This document shows, in pieces, positions 38,484-47,787 of a stretch of DNA of 64,000 nucleotides. Source of the DNA: Desulfoferula mesophila. Lineage in GTDB: Bacteria > Desulfobacterota > Desulfarculia > Desulfarculales > Desulfarculaceae. The position numbers and the translations under genes were made by a program. Location: contig NZ_AP028679.1 in the NCBI RefSeq assembly GCF_037076455.1, positions 1-64,000 on the forward strand. Reading direction: 5' to 3'. Under the pieces are notes generated by a model. The model searched no databases, had not been told where the DNA came from, and was given only the letters and a program-made list of their open reading frames with translations. Position 1 is the first letter of the stretch, and each line of letters opens with the position of its first letter.

Positions 38484-38604
38484 GCGTAGGTTGGGTAGAG
38501 CGAAGCGAAACCCAACAAAACCTTGTCTTGTAGCCAAAATATAAGAGGGCGGGGATAAAACCCGCCCCTACACGCCCCATTCGGGAGCGACGAAGCAATC
38601 TCTG
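38484..38604. repeat. R1 hairpin and R2/R3 fragments
   Basis: R1 lies at 38484-38520 (GTAGGTTGGGTAGAGCGAAG onward), a GAGGGCGGGGATAAAACCCG piece like that in the 32-kb island at about 38547, and an R2 half GAGCGACGAAGCAATCTCTG at about 38585. Together with copy C and two parS sites these fill the 419-base gap before rsmG. Confidence 0.7.
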
Positions 38605-38633
38605 CCCTGCCCGGCGGCCTTCACCTACAAAAA

Positions 38634-38649
38634 TGTTGCACGTGAAACA
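38634..38649. promoter_or_regulatory. parS-like site 2
   Basis: TGTTGCACGTGAAACA differs from the consensus at one base. It is 49 bases from site 3. Confidence 0.75.
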
Positions 38650-38682
38650 ATTCGGCGGGTGGTGTGGCACCCTGCCCCCGGT

Positions 38683-38698
38683 TGTTTCACGTGAAACT
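38683..38698. promoter_or_regulatory. parS-like site 3
   Basis: TGTTTCACGTGAAACT differs from the consensus only at the last base. It lies 14 bases past the rsmG stop. Confidence 0.85.
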
Positions 38699-38712
38699 AA
38701 GATTGTGGCTGT

Positions 38713-39309
38713 TTAACCGCGAAAGATGGCGATGATCCGCTGGGAGGTGCCGGGGCCCAGGGAATAAGGCGCGACCTCCAGGCCCAGGTCGCGGGCCTGG
38801 TCGGCGTCCTTGGCCCCCCGGGGCAGCAGGACCGCCCCGCCGGGGGCCAAGTAAGGCTCGGCCAAGGCCAGAGAGCCGGGGATGTCGGTCACCGCCCGCA
38901 GGGTGACGGTGGCGAAGCGCTCACCCCCCAGAGCCTCCCCTGCCCGGCCCATGACCGTGCGCACCCGATCTCCCAGCTCCAACGCCCGGATGGCCTGCTT
39001 GTGGAAGCTCACCCGCTTGGCCCGGGGCTCCAGCAGCGTCACCGCCAGCTCCGGCAGAGCCAGGGCCAGCACCAGGCCGGGAAAGCCCGCCCCGGAGCCG
39101 ATGTCCAGCAGGTTCGGGCCTTGTATGTGGGGGACCAGGGGCAGGGAATCCAGGAAAAGATCGACGTAGGCGGCCTCGGGGTCGTGGTGCCCGGTGAGGT
39201 TGTGGGCCCGATTCCAACGCAAAAGGTCGGCGCAGAGACGCTCCCAGGCGATTAAGAGCTCCTGGGGCAGCGCCCTGCCCGCGATTTTGGCGGCCAAATC
39301 GCCCGGCAT
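38713..39309 (-). CDS. rsmG: 16S rRNA (guanine527-N7)-methyltransferase
   Basis: RsmG methylates G527 of 16S rRNA. The 198-aa protein has the SAM-binding motif LLDIGSGAGFPGLVLAL near residue 72, EPRAKRVSFHKQAIR and the RAVTDIPGSLALAEPYLAPGG segment, of normal length. It follows mnmE by two bases and is the last gene of the rpmH-to-rsmG block. In most bacteria parA and parB follow rsmG; here two parS-like sites do, but not the genes. Confidence 0.95.
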   Translation of the reverse strand: MPGDLAAKIAGRALPQELLIAWERLCADLLRWNRAHNLTGHHDPEAAYVDLFLDSLPLVPHIQGPNLLDIGSGAGFPGLVLALALPELAVTLLEPRAKRVSFHKQAIRALELGDRVRTVMGRAGEALGGERFATVTLRAVTDIPGSLALAEPYLAPGGAVLLPRGAKDADQARDLGLEVAPYSLGPGTSQRIIAIFRG

Positions 39310-39311
39310 GG

Positions 39312-40712
39312 CTATTTCCCCACACAGAATTGGTCGAAAACGGCCTCGATCACCGCCTCCGGGGCGTCCACCCCGTCCACCTCGCCCAAGCGGGCCAGGG
39401 CCCCGGCCAGATCCAGGGACACCAGCTCGGCCGCCACCTCCGGGGCCTCCAGGCCCGCGATGGCCCGCTCCAGCGCCGCGGCGCAGGCGACCAGGGCCTC
39501 GGCCTGGCGCTGGGAGGCCACCGCCTCGCCCGGCGCGGGCTCGGGTTGCCCGCCGGTGAGGGCCGCGCCCACGGCCTCGGCCAGCTCTTCCAGCCCTGAG
39601 CTGTGCTTGGCGCTCACCCGCAGGGCCGGCGCGCCTTCCCCGGCCAGCTCTTCGGCCTGCCAGGCGGGCATCAGGTCGGACTTGTTCAGGGTGAGAACAC
39701 GGCTAATATCTCTAGTAATATCAAGCACATGTCTGTCTTCACCGGTGAGGGGCGCGCCCTGATCCAGCACCACCAGGGCCAGATCGGCCCGGCCCAGGCG
39801 CTCCCTGGCCGCCGCGCGGCCCAGGGCCTCCAGCTCGCCGGGCTCCAGGCCCAGTCCGGCGGTGTCGGTGAGGCGGCAGACCACCCCGCCCAACAGGGCG
39901 CTCTCCTCGATGGCGTCGCGGGTGGTGCCCGCCGTGGGGGTCACGATGGCCCGGTTCTGCCCCAGCAGGGCATTAAACAGCGAGCTCTTGCCCACGTTGG
40001 GCCGCCCGCAGAGCACCACCAGGGCTCCTTCCCGCCACACCCGGCCCGATTGCCGCCGGGCCACCACCCGCCGCAGGGGCTCCAGGGCCTGGGCCCGCAG
40101 CTCTTCAGCCAGGGCTGGACCGGCCAACTCATTGGTTTCCTCGGGAAAATCGATGGCCGCCTCCACGGTGGCCGCGGCCAGGGTCAACGCTCGGCGCACC
40201 GGGCCCAACACCTGGGACAGGCCCCCGGCCAGCCCGGCCAGGGCCAGGCCCGCCTCGCCCTCGCTCTGGGCGGCGATGAGCTGGGCCACCGCCTCGGCCT
40301 GGCTGAGGTCCAGGCGGCCGCCCAGATAGGCCCGCAGGGTGAACTCGCCGGGCCGGGCCAGGCGGCAGCCCGCCTCCAGGGCGGCGGCCAACAGGGCCCG
40401 CAACACCGCCGGGCCGCCGTGGCTCTGCAACTCCACCACCTCCTGGGTGGTGTAGGAGCGAGGGGCCGGAAAGCGCACCGCCAACACCTGGTCCACCTCC
40501 CGGCCCTGGGAGCCGAGAGCCCGGCCCAGCACCAGCCGCCGGGGCGGCAGGGCGGCCGGGTCCAGCCGTGGGTCGCGGGGGGCGAACAGGCGCGTCGCCA
40601 CCTCCCCGGCCTGGGGCCCGGAGATGCGCAGGATGCCTATGCCACCCGCCCCGGCCGGGGTGGCTATGGCCGCGATGGTGTCGTGGAAGTTGTAGAAATC
40701 GCTGGCGATCAT
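39312..40712 (-). CDS. mnmE: tRNA uridine-5-carboxymethylaminomethyl synthesis GTPase
   Basis: MnmE, with MnmG, modifies U34 of certain tRNAs. The 466-aa protein has the N-terminal folate-binding segment (DTIAAIATPAGAGGIGILRISG), G1 LCGRPNVGKSSLFNAL near residue 230, G3 DTAGLGLE, G4 NKSD, and the invariant C-terminal CVGK. ATG 40712 overlaps the LysE-family stop by four bases (ATGA); a nearby upstream ATG at 40724 has less support. The gene is in the rpmH-to-rsmG operon on the minus strand, split from the classical order by the lysE insertion. Confidence 0.95.
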   Translation of the reverse strand: MIASDFYNFHDTIAAIATPAGAGGIGILRISGPQAGEVATRLFAPRDPRLDPAALPPRRLVLGRALGSQGREVDQVLAVRFPAPRSYTTQEVVELQSHGGPAVLRALLAAALEAGCRLARPGEFTLRAYLGGRLDLSQAEAVAQLIAAQSEGEAGLALAGLAGGLSQVLGPVRRALTLAAATVEAAIDFPEETNELAGPALAEELRAQALEPLRRVVARRQSGRVWREGALVVLCGRPNVGKSSLFNALLGQNRAIVTPTAGTTRDAIEESALLGGVVCRLTDTAGLGLEPGELEALGRAAARERLGRADLALVVLDQGAPLTGEDRHVLDITRDISRVLTLNKSDLMPAWQAEELAGEGAPALRVSAKHSSGLEELAEAVGAALTGGQPEPAPGEAVASQRQAEALVACAAALERAIAGLEAPEVAAELVSLDLAGALARLGEVDGVDAPEAVIEAVFDQFCVGK

Positions 40713-41326
40713 GCTCTGCGCCATAGGGCGGCCAAAAGGCCGGCCCCCATGAGCGCCCCGCCGCCCAGACGGTGCAGGTTGCGCTGGGCTTGGGGCCGCC
40801 GCAACCAGCCGGCCAGAGATCCGGCGGCGTTGGCGTAGGCTGCCGCATTGACCACGGCCAGGAACACGAAGGTGGTTCCCAGCAGCAGCAGCTGGGGCCA
40901 AACCGGGCGCTCCGGGCACAGGAACTGGGGCAAAAAGGCCACGAAGAAGATGATGCTCTTGGGGTTCAGGGCGGTTACCAGATAAGCCCGGCCCAGCATG
41001 GCCCGGCCCGAAGCGGCCCGCCGGGCCTCCGGGACCGGGGAGCCGCCTTGGCGCCACATGCGCAGCCCCAGGTAAAAAAGGTAGGCCGCACCCAAGTATT
41101 TCAACAGGTTGAAGGCGGCGGCCGAAGCGGCCAGCAGCGCCCCCATGCCGGCCAGGGAGAGGCTCAGGGCGGTGAGGTCGCCCAGGCCCACCCCGACGAC
41201 GGTGAACCAGGCGCTACGGCGGCCGTGACTCAAGGCGTAGCCGGTCACCAGCATCACCGTGGGCCCGGGGCTGACCAGCAACAGGGCCGAGGCGGCCACG
41301 AAGGCCCCATAGATTTCCCAGTCCAT
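40709..41326 (-). CDS. LysE family amino-acid exporter
   Basis: The 205-aa protein is hydrophobic throughout with about six spans, including YGAFVAASALLLVSPGPTVMLVTGYAL with the family motif SPGPT, and ALNPKSIIFFVAFLPQF. LysE/RhtB-family proteins export amino acids or related compounds. The substrate is unknown. The stop overlaps mnmE by four bases, so it is translated together with mnmE. This is not usual in the jag-mnmE-rsmG block of other bacteria, so it looks like an insertion into it. Confidence 0.88.
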   Translation of the reverse strand: MDWEIYGAFVAASALLLVSPGPTVMLVTGYALSHGRRSAWFTVVGVGLGDLTALSLSLAGMGALLAASAAAFNLLKYLGAAYLFYLGLRMWRQGGSPVPEARRAASGRAMLGRAYLVTALNPKSIIFFVAFLPQFLCPERPVWPQLLLLGTTFVFLAVVNAAAYANAAGSLAGWLRRPQAQRNLHRLGGGALMGAGLLAALWRRA

Positions 41327-41392
41327 GCGCCTCTCCTTTGCCCGCCAGTCTATAGAGTTCCCCGTCGCCTTGTCCAGCGGGCCGGTTCACGC

Positions 41393-41419
41393 AAAAGGGG
41401 CCTCCTGGCGGAGACCCCT
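41393..41419 (-). terminator. Terminator after jag
   Basis: AGGGG-C-CTCC pairs with GGAG-A-CCCCT around a TGGC loop; the minus strand continues with TTTTGCG. It lies about 23 bases past the jag stop. Confidence 0.75.
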
Positions 41420-41441
41420 GTTCTTCAACCATATGTATAGG

Positions 41442-42425
41442 TCAGCGGGGGGTGATGACCACCTTTTTCATCTCGCCCTTGCCCCGGCTTACCGTGCTGA
41501 TGCCCCGCTGGCTGCGCAGCACCAGGTGCACCAGGCGGCGCTCCTGGGGGTTCAGCGGCCCCATGCTCTGGGCCTTGCGGCTGGAGCGGGCCTTGTCGGC
41601 CATGCGCCGGGCGGTGTCTTCCAGGGAGGCGCGCCGCCGCTGGCGATAGCCCCCCGCGTCCACCGCGATGTGCACCGCCTTGCCGTACTTGTGGCTCACG
41701 ATGCGGGTGGTCAGGTATTGCAAGGCGTCCAGGGTCTGGCCCCGGCGGCCGATGACCACCCCGGAGTCGGCCCCGTTGATGGACAGGCCGGGACCGTGCT
41801 CGGCCATGGCCACCTCCACCGTGGCCTTGGGGTCCAGGGCCTGGGTAAGGCGCTCCAACACCTGCCGGGCGGTGGCCATCATCTCGGACTGGTCGGGACC
41901 GGCCTCGGCGGCGTCGGGCTGGGGCGCGGGGGCCGCCGGCGGCGGCGCGCTCTGGGCCGGAGGCTCCGGTTTGGCCGGAGGCTCGGCCTGGGCCCGGGGT
42001 TCCGGCCTGGCCGGCGGTTCCGGCCTGGCCGCCCGGACGGGCGCCTCGTTGCGCGGGGGCGCCGGGGCCTTGGGCGCCGGGGCGGCCGGAGCCGGTTGCG
42101 CCTTGGGCTGGGGCGCGGCCGCGGGCCTGCTCGCCGGTTGGGGCGCGGGCCGGGGCTTGGGGTGCGCCTTGGGCTTGGGTTTCAAGGCGGTGGGCGTGGC
42201 GCTTTCGGTGAAGTCGGCCATCATCTGGGCCACCTCGTCGGCCGCGCTCTTGCCCTGGGGACGGGCCTTTATCACCGCCTTTTTGGCCCCCAGGATGCCG
42301 AAGAACCCGCCGGAGCCGGCGCTTATGACCTCCACCTCCAGCTGATCCAGGCTAACGCCGAAGTGCTCCTCGGCGGCCCTAAGGGCGTCTTCCGTGGTCT
42401 TGCCTGTAAATTCAACGTGTTCCAT
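41442..42425 (-). CDS. jag: Jag/KhpB-type RNA-binding protein
   Basis: Jag (KhpB) is a KH-R3H RNA-binding protein often encoded next to yidC. The 327-aa protein has the N-terminal Jag_N domain (MEHVEFTGKTTEDALRAAEEHFGV, residues 1-55), a long Pro/Ala/Glu/Arg-rich low-complexity linker (about 65-190), a KH segment (VVIGRRGQTLDALQYLTTRIVSH) and an R3H domain (DGGYRQRRRASLEDTARRMADKARSS...GPLNPQERRLVHLVLRSQRGI). The linker is far longer than in most Jag proteins. It has the usual neighbour yidC and a terminator after it. Confidence 0.94.
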   Translation of the reverse strand: MEHVEFTGKTTEDALRAAEEHFGVSLDQLEVEVISAGSGGFFGILGAKKAVIKARPQGKSAADEVAQMMADFTESATPTALKPKPKAHPKPRPAPQPASRPAAAPQPKAQPAPAAPAPKAPAPPRNEAPVRAARPEPPARPEPRAQAEPPAKPEPPAQSAPPPAAPAPQPDAAEAGPDQSEMMATARQVLERLTQALDPKATVEVAMAEHGPGLSINGADSGVVIGRRGQTLDALQYLTTRIVSHKYGKAVHIAVDAGGYRQRRRASLEDTARRMADKARSSRKAQSMGPLNPQERRLVHLVLRSQRGISTVSRGKGEMKKVVITPR

Positions 42426-42431
42426 ACAACG

Positions 42432-44093
42432 TCACGACTTGCTTTTGTTAGTCAGGTACTGCTGGCCGATGCTGAAGAGGTTGTTGACCAGCCAGTAGAG
42501 CACCAAGCCCGCCGGGAAGTTGATGAACATCACCGTGAACACCACCGGCATCAAGAGCATCATCTTGGCCTGGGTGGGGTCGCCGGTGGTGGGGGTCATC
42601 TTCTGCTGCAGGAACATGCTGGCGCCCATGAGCAGGGTGAGCACCGGCAGCCCGGCCCCCACGTAGGGGATGTCAAAGCCGATGGGCAAACGGTCCGGAG
42701 CGGACAAGTCGTTGATCCACAACATGAACGGCGCGTGCCTCAGCTCGATGGCGCTGCCCAGCACCTTGTAGAAGGCGATGAACACCGGGATCTGCACCAC
42801 CATGGGCAAACAGCCTCCGGCGGGGTTGACCTTGTAGGTCTTGTACAGTTGCATGATCTCCTGGTTCATGCGCTGCTTGTCGTCGGCGTACTTTTCCCGA
42901 ATGCGCTTGACGTGGGGCTGAAGCTTCTGCATGGACTTCATGGACTGGTAGCTCTTGCGGGTGAGCGGCCAGAAGATCAGCTTGGTCAACAGGGTGATGA
43001 TGATGATGGCGATGCCGTAGTTGCCGATGAAATCGTAGATGAAGTTCATGACGATCAAGAACGGCTTGGCGATCACGTCGAACCAGCCGAAATCAACAGA
43101 GTCGGCCAGGTCGTGTCCCAAGGGATTTAGTATTTTCAGATCCTTGGGCCCGTAATACACCATGTAGCCCATCTCGCGGCTGGCTCCGGGGGCCAGCTCC
43201 ACCAGGGGCTCGATCACCGTGGCCATCATGAGTTCGCCCGCCTCGCTGCCGGCCACGAAGCGCTTGGCCGGGGGCGCGCCCTCGGGGTCCAGGGGAGCCA
43301 CCGCGCCCATGAAGTAGGGTATGGACAGGGCCAGGTAGTTGATGTCGCCGGTGTCCTTGGGGTTGTCGTCCAGGTCGCCGACGCTGATCTCGTTATAGTG
43401 GCCGTCCTTGGAGTACTGCACCCCGGTGAAGGCGTAAGCCGCCGATTCGGCGCGCTTTTTAAGCTCTACCAGGGCTAGGGAGGGCTGCAGGCTCAGGGGC
43501 TTGCCGCTGTTGTTGACCAGGCGCACCTTGAGGTTCCAGGCATAGGAGTCGGCCTGGAAGGTGTAGATCTTTTCCACCTTCACCCCGTTCACCTCGGTGG
43601 TGAAGCTCAGCGACTTGCTGCCCTTTTCCACCTTCAGCTTGTCGCTGGAGGGGGTGAAATCCTGGGTGCTCAGGTTGGGGGCCAGCTTGCTCAGGTTGAA
43701 GGCCAGGGCGGAAGGCTGGTTGGCCGCCAGGTCCAACACCGCGAAGTGCCCGCCCTGCTTGTTGACTTTGTTGTAATAATCGCGCAGGGTTACCGTGCGC
43801 ACCCCGCCGCCGCGGCTGGTGAAGACGGCGGTGTAGAGCGGGGTTTGCACCTCCACCAGGGTCTCCGGGCCGCTGATCGCAACCGCCGGGGCCGGGGGTG
43901 CCGCCGGGGCGGTCGCGGCCGGCGTGGGGGCGGTGGGCGCCGGGGCGGCCGGCGCGCTCTGGGTCTGGCTCTGGGAGGCCTGGGGTTGGGGCGGGGGGGG
44001 CGTCTTGGGCTTGTTGTCCCCAAAGACCATTATCCAAGCCCACATAAGGCCCACGCTCAGGGCCAGGGCCAGCAACATGCGTTTTTGATCCAT
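42432..44093 (-). CDS. yidC: Membrane protein insertase YidC
   Basis: YidC inserts and folds membrane proteins, including the ATP synthase c subunit. The 553-aa protein has the N-terminal membrane anchor (LLALALSVGLMWAWIMVFG), a Pro/Ala-rich linker (PPPPQPQASQSQ), a large periplasmic P1 domain (about 60-320) and the C-terminal insertase domain with NYGIAIIIITLLTKLIFWPLTRKS, the conserved hydrophilic-groove Arg, CLPMVVQIPVFIAFYKVLG and the final spans. This is the Gram-negative type. It sits between yidD and jag, with a 6-base gap to jag. Confidence 0.97.
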   Translation of the reverse strand: MDQKRMLLALALSVGLMWAWIMVFGDNKPKTPPPPQPQASQSQTQSAPAAPAPTAPTPAATAPAAPPAPAVAISGPETLVEVQTPLYTAVFTSRGGGVRTVTLRDYYNKVNKQGGHFAVLDLAANQPSALAFNLSKLAPNLSTQDFTPSSDKLKVEKGSKSLSFTTEVNGVKVEKIYTFQADSYAWNLKVRLVNNSGKPLSLQPSLALVELKKRAESAAYAFTGVQYSKDGHYNEISVGDLDDNPKDTGDINYLALSIPYFMGAVAPLDPEGAPPAKRFVAGSEAGELMMATVIEPLVELAPGASREMGYMVYYGPKDLKILNPLGHDLADSVDFGWFDVIAKPFLIVMNFIYDFIGNYGIAIIIITLLTKLIFWPLTRKSYQSMKSMQKLQPHVKRIREKYADDKQRMNQEIMQLYKTYKVNPAGGCLPMVVQIPVFIAFYKVLGSAIELRHAPFMLWINDLSAPDRLPIGFDIPYVGAGLPVLTLLMGASMFLQQKMTPTTGDPTQAKMMLLMPVVFTVMFINFPAGLVLYWLVNNLFSIGQQYLTNKSKS

Positions 44094-44123
44094 GATCGCG
44101 TTTCCCTGGGCGGAAAGCCCGGC

Positions 44124-44372
44124 CTAGGCCGGGTCGTGACCGCCGGCGGAGAATGGATGGCAGCGGGCGATTCGCCAGAGGCTCTTGCCCAGCCCGCGCC
44201 ACAGGCCGTATTTGGCCAGGGCGTCCAGGGCGTAATTGGAACATGTGGGGTAAAAGCGGCACTGGCCGCCCAGGTAGGGACTCAGGGTGAGCTGGTATAG
44301 ACGCACCAGGACCCGCGCCGCCGTTACCGGCAGGCTCAGGCGCCGGGAGCGGGCGGGGTCAGATTGCGGCAA
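44124..44372 (-). CDS. yidD: Membrane protein insertion efficiency factor YidD
   Basis: YidD is a small amphipathic protein that assists YidC. The diagnostic segment is GGQCRFYPTCSNYALDALAKYG, followed by the RxxRCHPFSAGGHDPA C-terminus. The start is uncertain: TTG 44372 gives 82 aa, a GTG at 44381 would give 85 aa, and GTG 44306 would give only 60 aa. The first two start inside rnpA, so the genes overlap by about 37-45 bases. This rnpA-yidD-yidC order is conserved in many bacteria. Confidence 0.85.
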   Translation of the reverse strand: MPQSDPARSRRLSLPVTAARVLVRLYQLTLSPYLGGQCRFYPTCSNYALDALAKYGLWRGLGKSLWRIARCHPFSAGGHDPA

Positions 44373-44701
44373 AGCTCCCACAGTTCCTGACGAACTTGCG
44401 CAAGGCTCAAGGCGGGGGCTCCGGGAGCGGCCACCACTATCAGGTCGAAACCAGACGGCAGCTCGGCCCGGGTGTGCCGGAAGAATTCGCGCACCAGGCG
44501 TTTGACCCGGTTTCGCCCCACCGCGCCGGCCACCCGCCGGGTCACGGTGATGCCCAAGCGGCTTTGCCTCAGGCCGTTGGGCCGCCACAACAGGGTGAAG
44601 TGGCGGCTGCGTCGGCGCTTGGCGTCGCCCTGCACGGCCAGGTATTGAGGCCGGGTGCGCAGGCGAACCGTTTTGGGCAGGGATAGATCCCTTCCGGTCA
44701 T
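44336..44701 (-). CDS. rnpA: Ribonuclease P protein component
   Basis: RnpA binds the RNase P RNA and helps it cut the 5' leaders of pre-tRNAs. The 121-aa basic protein has the family segment RLGITVTRRVAGAVGRNRVKRLVREFFRH near residue 50. It lies between rpmH and yidD in the classical order; the gap to rpmH is 15 bases and it overlaps yidD. The start at MTGRDLSLPK is normal. Confidence 0.95.
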   Translation of the reverse strand: MTGRDLSLPKTVRLRTRPQYLAVQGDAKRRRSRHFTLLWRPNGLRQSRLGITVTRRVAGAVGRNRVKRLVREFFRHTRAELPSGFDLIVVAAPGAPALSLAQVRQELWELCRNLTPPAPGA

Positions 44702-44716
44702 CGACCCCCGTTGGCC

Positions 44717-44851
44717 TCACACGGCCAGCCGTTTGCGGCCTCTTGAGCGGCGGCGAGCCAATACGGCGCGGCCGCCGCGGGTGCGGCTGCGTACCAAAAA
44801 GCCATGGGTGCGCTTGCGCTTGGTGTTGCTGGGCTGAAAAGTCTGTTTCAT
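44717..44851 (-). CDS. rpmH: 50S ribosomal protein L34
   Basis: L34 is a 44-aa basic ribosomal protein. The frame from ATG (cat at 44849-44851) encodes [18 protein letters not shown] and ends KRLAV before a TGA at 44717. The family hallmarks [23 protein letters not shown] are all present. It heads the rpmH-rnpA-yidD-yidC-jag series; it is shorter than many gene callers' limits. Confidence 0.97.
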   Translation of the reverse strand: MKQTFQPSNTKRKRTHGFLVRSRTRGGRAVLARRRSRGRKRLAV

Positions 44852-44998
44852 CGGTTACCACCCTTTATGAAAACAGGTATAGCGCCCTGCCCGGACCGCT
44901 GGTCCGGCCGGGGAGCCTGGGGTTGAGGCGCGCCCTGAACGTCGGCGGGGCCTGATGTGGGGCCCGCGCCCGCAGGCGGGCGGCCATGCAAGGTGCCA

Positions 44999-45027
44999 AG
45001 TTAATCACACCAACCGGTGCTTGTCAA
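44999..45027 (-). promoter_or_regulatory. Sigma-70 promoter of rpmH operon
   Basis: On the minus strand a perfect TTGACA (45027-45022), 17 bases, then TTAACT (45004-44999), about 150 bases before the rpmH start. The rest of 44852-45187 holds both leaders and nothing else convincing. Confidence 0.75.
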
Positions 45028-45046
45028 ATAGACCGAGCCCTCCTAA

Positions 45047-46282
<1,236 letters not shown>

Positions 46283-46343
46283 CCGCCGCCGGAGCCCAAC
46301 CGCGGCGCCCTGGTTACGGCCGCAACCGTGTAGTCATGACGCC

Positions 46344-47171
46344 GTGAACTTTTTCCGCAAGTATCGCATTCCCATCATCGTGGGCCTCTTTGTTCTGGGG
46401 GCTTTGGCCTACTTTTCCTTCAGCGCGGGCAAGGGGGTGGAGCGCATCCCCGCCGGCCGCTATCTGCTGGAGGTCACCGGGCCGGTGCAGCGGGGCATCA
46501 CCGGGGTGGGCCAGTGGTTCAATTCCATCTGGCGCCACTACTTCGCCCTGGTGCAGGCCTCCGAGGAAAACGACCGCCTCAAAAAAGAGCTGGCCGCGCT
46601 CAAGCAGCGCACCGTGGACCGCGACGAGCTGGAGCTGGCCAACCGGCGGCTCAAGAAGCTGTTGGAGTTCAAAAAGGATCTGGACTTCCCCATGGTGGCC
46701 GCCGAGGTGGTGGGCACCGACCCCAGCGCCCAGTTCAAGACCGTGATCATCAACAAGGGCGCCACCGACGGCGTGCAGCCCCTGATGCCGGTGGTCTGCG
46801 CCCAGGGGGCGGTGGGCCGGGTGGTTTGGTCCAGCCCCCACTACGCCAAGCTCTTGCTTCTCATCGACCCCAACTCCGGGGTGGACGTGTTGGTGCAGCG
46901 CTCCCGGGCCCGGGGGGTGGTGGAAGGCGCGGCCGACGGCGAGCTGCGCCTGAAGTACGTCATCCACACCGAGGACGTGCGCCTGGGCGACAAGGTGCTC
47001 ACCAGCGGAGCGGCCGGGGTGTATCCCAAGGGCGTGTTGGTGGGCACGGTCTCCGATGTGCGCCAAGGGCCGGGCGGGGTCTTCCAGATTGTCCAGATAG
47101 ACCCGGCGGTGGATTTCGGACGCCTGGAGGAGGTGCTGGTCCTGCTGCACCGCCGCCAGCTGGATCAATAG
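46344..47171 (+). CDS. mreC: Rod shape-determining protein MreC
   Basis: MreC is a bitopic membrane protein that links MreB to the periplasmic elongation machinery. The 275-aa protein has one N-terminal span (IPIIVGLFVLGALAYFSFSAG), a coiled coil (ASEENDRLKKELAALKQRTVDRDELELANRRLKKLL, about 72-107) and the beta-rich C-terminal domain with VVCAQGAVGRVV, DPNSGVDVLVQRSRARGVVEG and LGDKVLTSGAAGVYPKGVLVG. The start is a GTG, with a weak ribosome site. It is 61 bases after mreB. Confidence 0.95.
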   Translation: MNFFRKYRIPIIVGLFVLGALAYFSFSAGKGVERIPAGRYLLEVTGPVQRGITGVGQWFNSIWRHYFALVQASEENDRLKKELAALKQRTVDRDELELANRRLKKLLEFKKDLDFPMVAAEVVGTDPSAQFKTVIINKGATDGVQPLMPVVCAQGAVGRVVWSSPHYAKLLLLIDPNSGVDVLVQRSRARGVVEGAADGELRLKYVIHTEDVRLGDKVLTSGAAGVYPKGVLVGTVSDVRQGPGGVFQIVQIDPAVDFGRLEEVLVLLHRRQLDQ

Positions 47172-47202
47172 AAGTTGTGCTCATGACGCGCTACCATACT
47201 AT

Positions 47203-47787
47203 ATGGAGCCCCCGGGGCGGCCTGGCCCCATCCGCGGCAGGGCCGGCTTGAAGCACGAGGCCGGCCGCTGGCCCCGGGCCCTGGGCACCTCCGCGATGGG
47301 CCTGCTCATGGCCGTGTTGGGCACCACCGCCTTCACCTGGTGGGCCGTGGGGCCCCTGCGCCTGGAACCCTTGATCGTGCTGGTGGTCTCGGCGGGCTAT
47401 CGCCTGCCCCTGGTGCTGGGTTTTGTGGTGGTCATGTTCCTGGGCTACGTAGCCGACCTCATCTCCGGCGGGGTCATGGGCCTGAGCATGGTGGTCTTCA
47501 CCCTGATCTATGTGATCTGCCAGTTGGCCCGCCTCAAGCTGGACATCGCTTCCTGGCCCTTTCAGATGCTCTCGGTGGGGGTGCTCACCGTGCTGGCCCA
47601 CCTGCTCACCGCCGGGGGGGTGACTTTGACCGTGCCCTCCTACGTGCCCCCGGCCAACCTGCCCCTGCTGCTGGTGGCCCAGGCGCTCATCAACGCCCTT
47701 ACCGCCCCGCTGTTTTTCGGCCTCAATGAGGCCCTGGTGAATATGCTGGCCCGCCTGTGGCCCGCCCAACGCAAGGCGACCCCATGA
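47203..47787 (+). CDS. mreD: Rod shape-determining protein MreD
   Basis: MreD is an inner-membrane component of the elongasome. The up to 194-aa protein has five to six spans, e.g. LLMAVLGTTAFTWW, LIVLVVSAGYRLPLVLGFVVVMFLGYVADLISGG and LMVFTLIYVICQLARLK-like stretches. The start is uncertain: ATG 47203 has no ribosome site, and a TTG at 47248 or later starts are possible. The stop overlaps the mrdA start (ATGA). Identification rests on position and hydrophobic profile plus the GYVADLISG-type motif. Confidence 0.85.
   Translation: MEPPGRPGPIRGRAGLKHEAGRWPRALGTSAMGLLMAVLGTTAFTWWAVGPLRLEPLIVLVVSAGYRLPLVLGFVVVMFLGYVADLISGGVMGLSMVVFTLIYVICQLARLKLDIASWPFQMLSVGVLTVLAHLLTAGGVTLTVPSYVPPANLPLLLVAQALINALTAPLFFGLNEALVNMLARLWPAQRKATP

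Noticed and set aside
44981-45030. Second sigma-54-like site (TTGGCACCTTGCAT on the minus strand)
   Set aside because: The GG-GC distance is too short; a standard TTGACA promoter explains the region.
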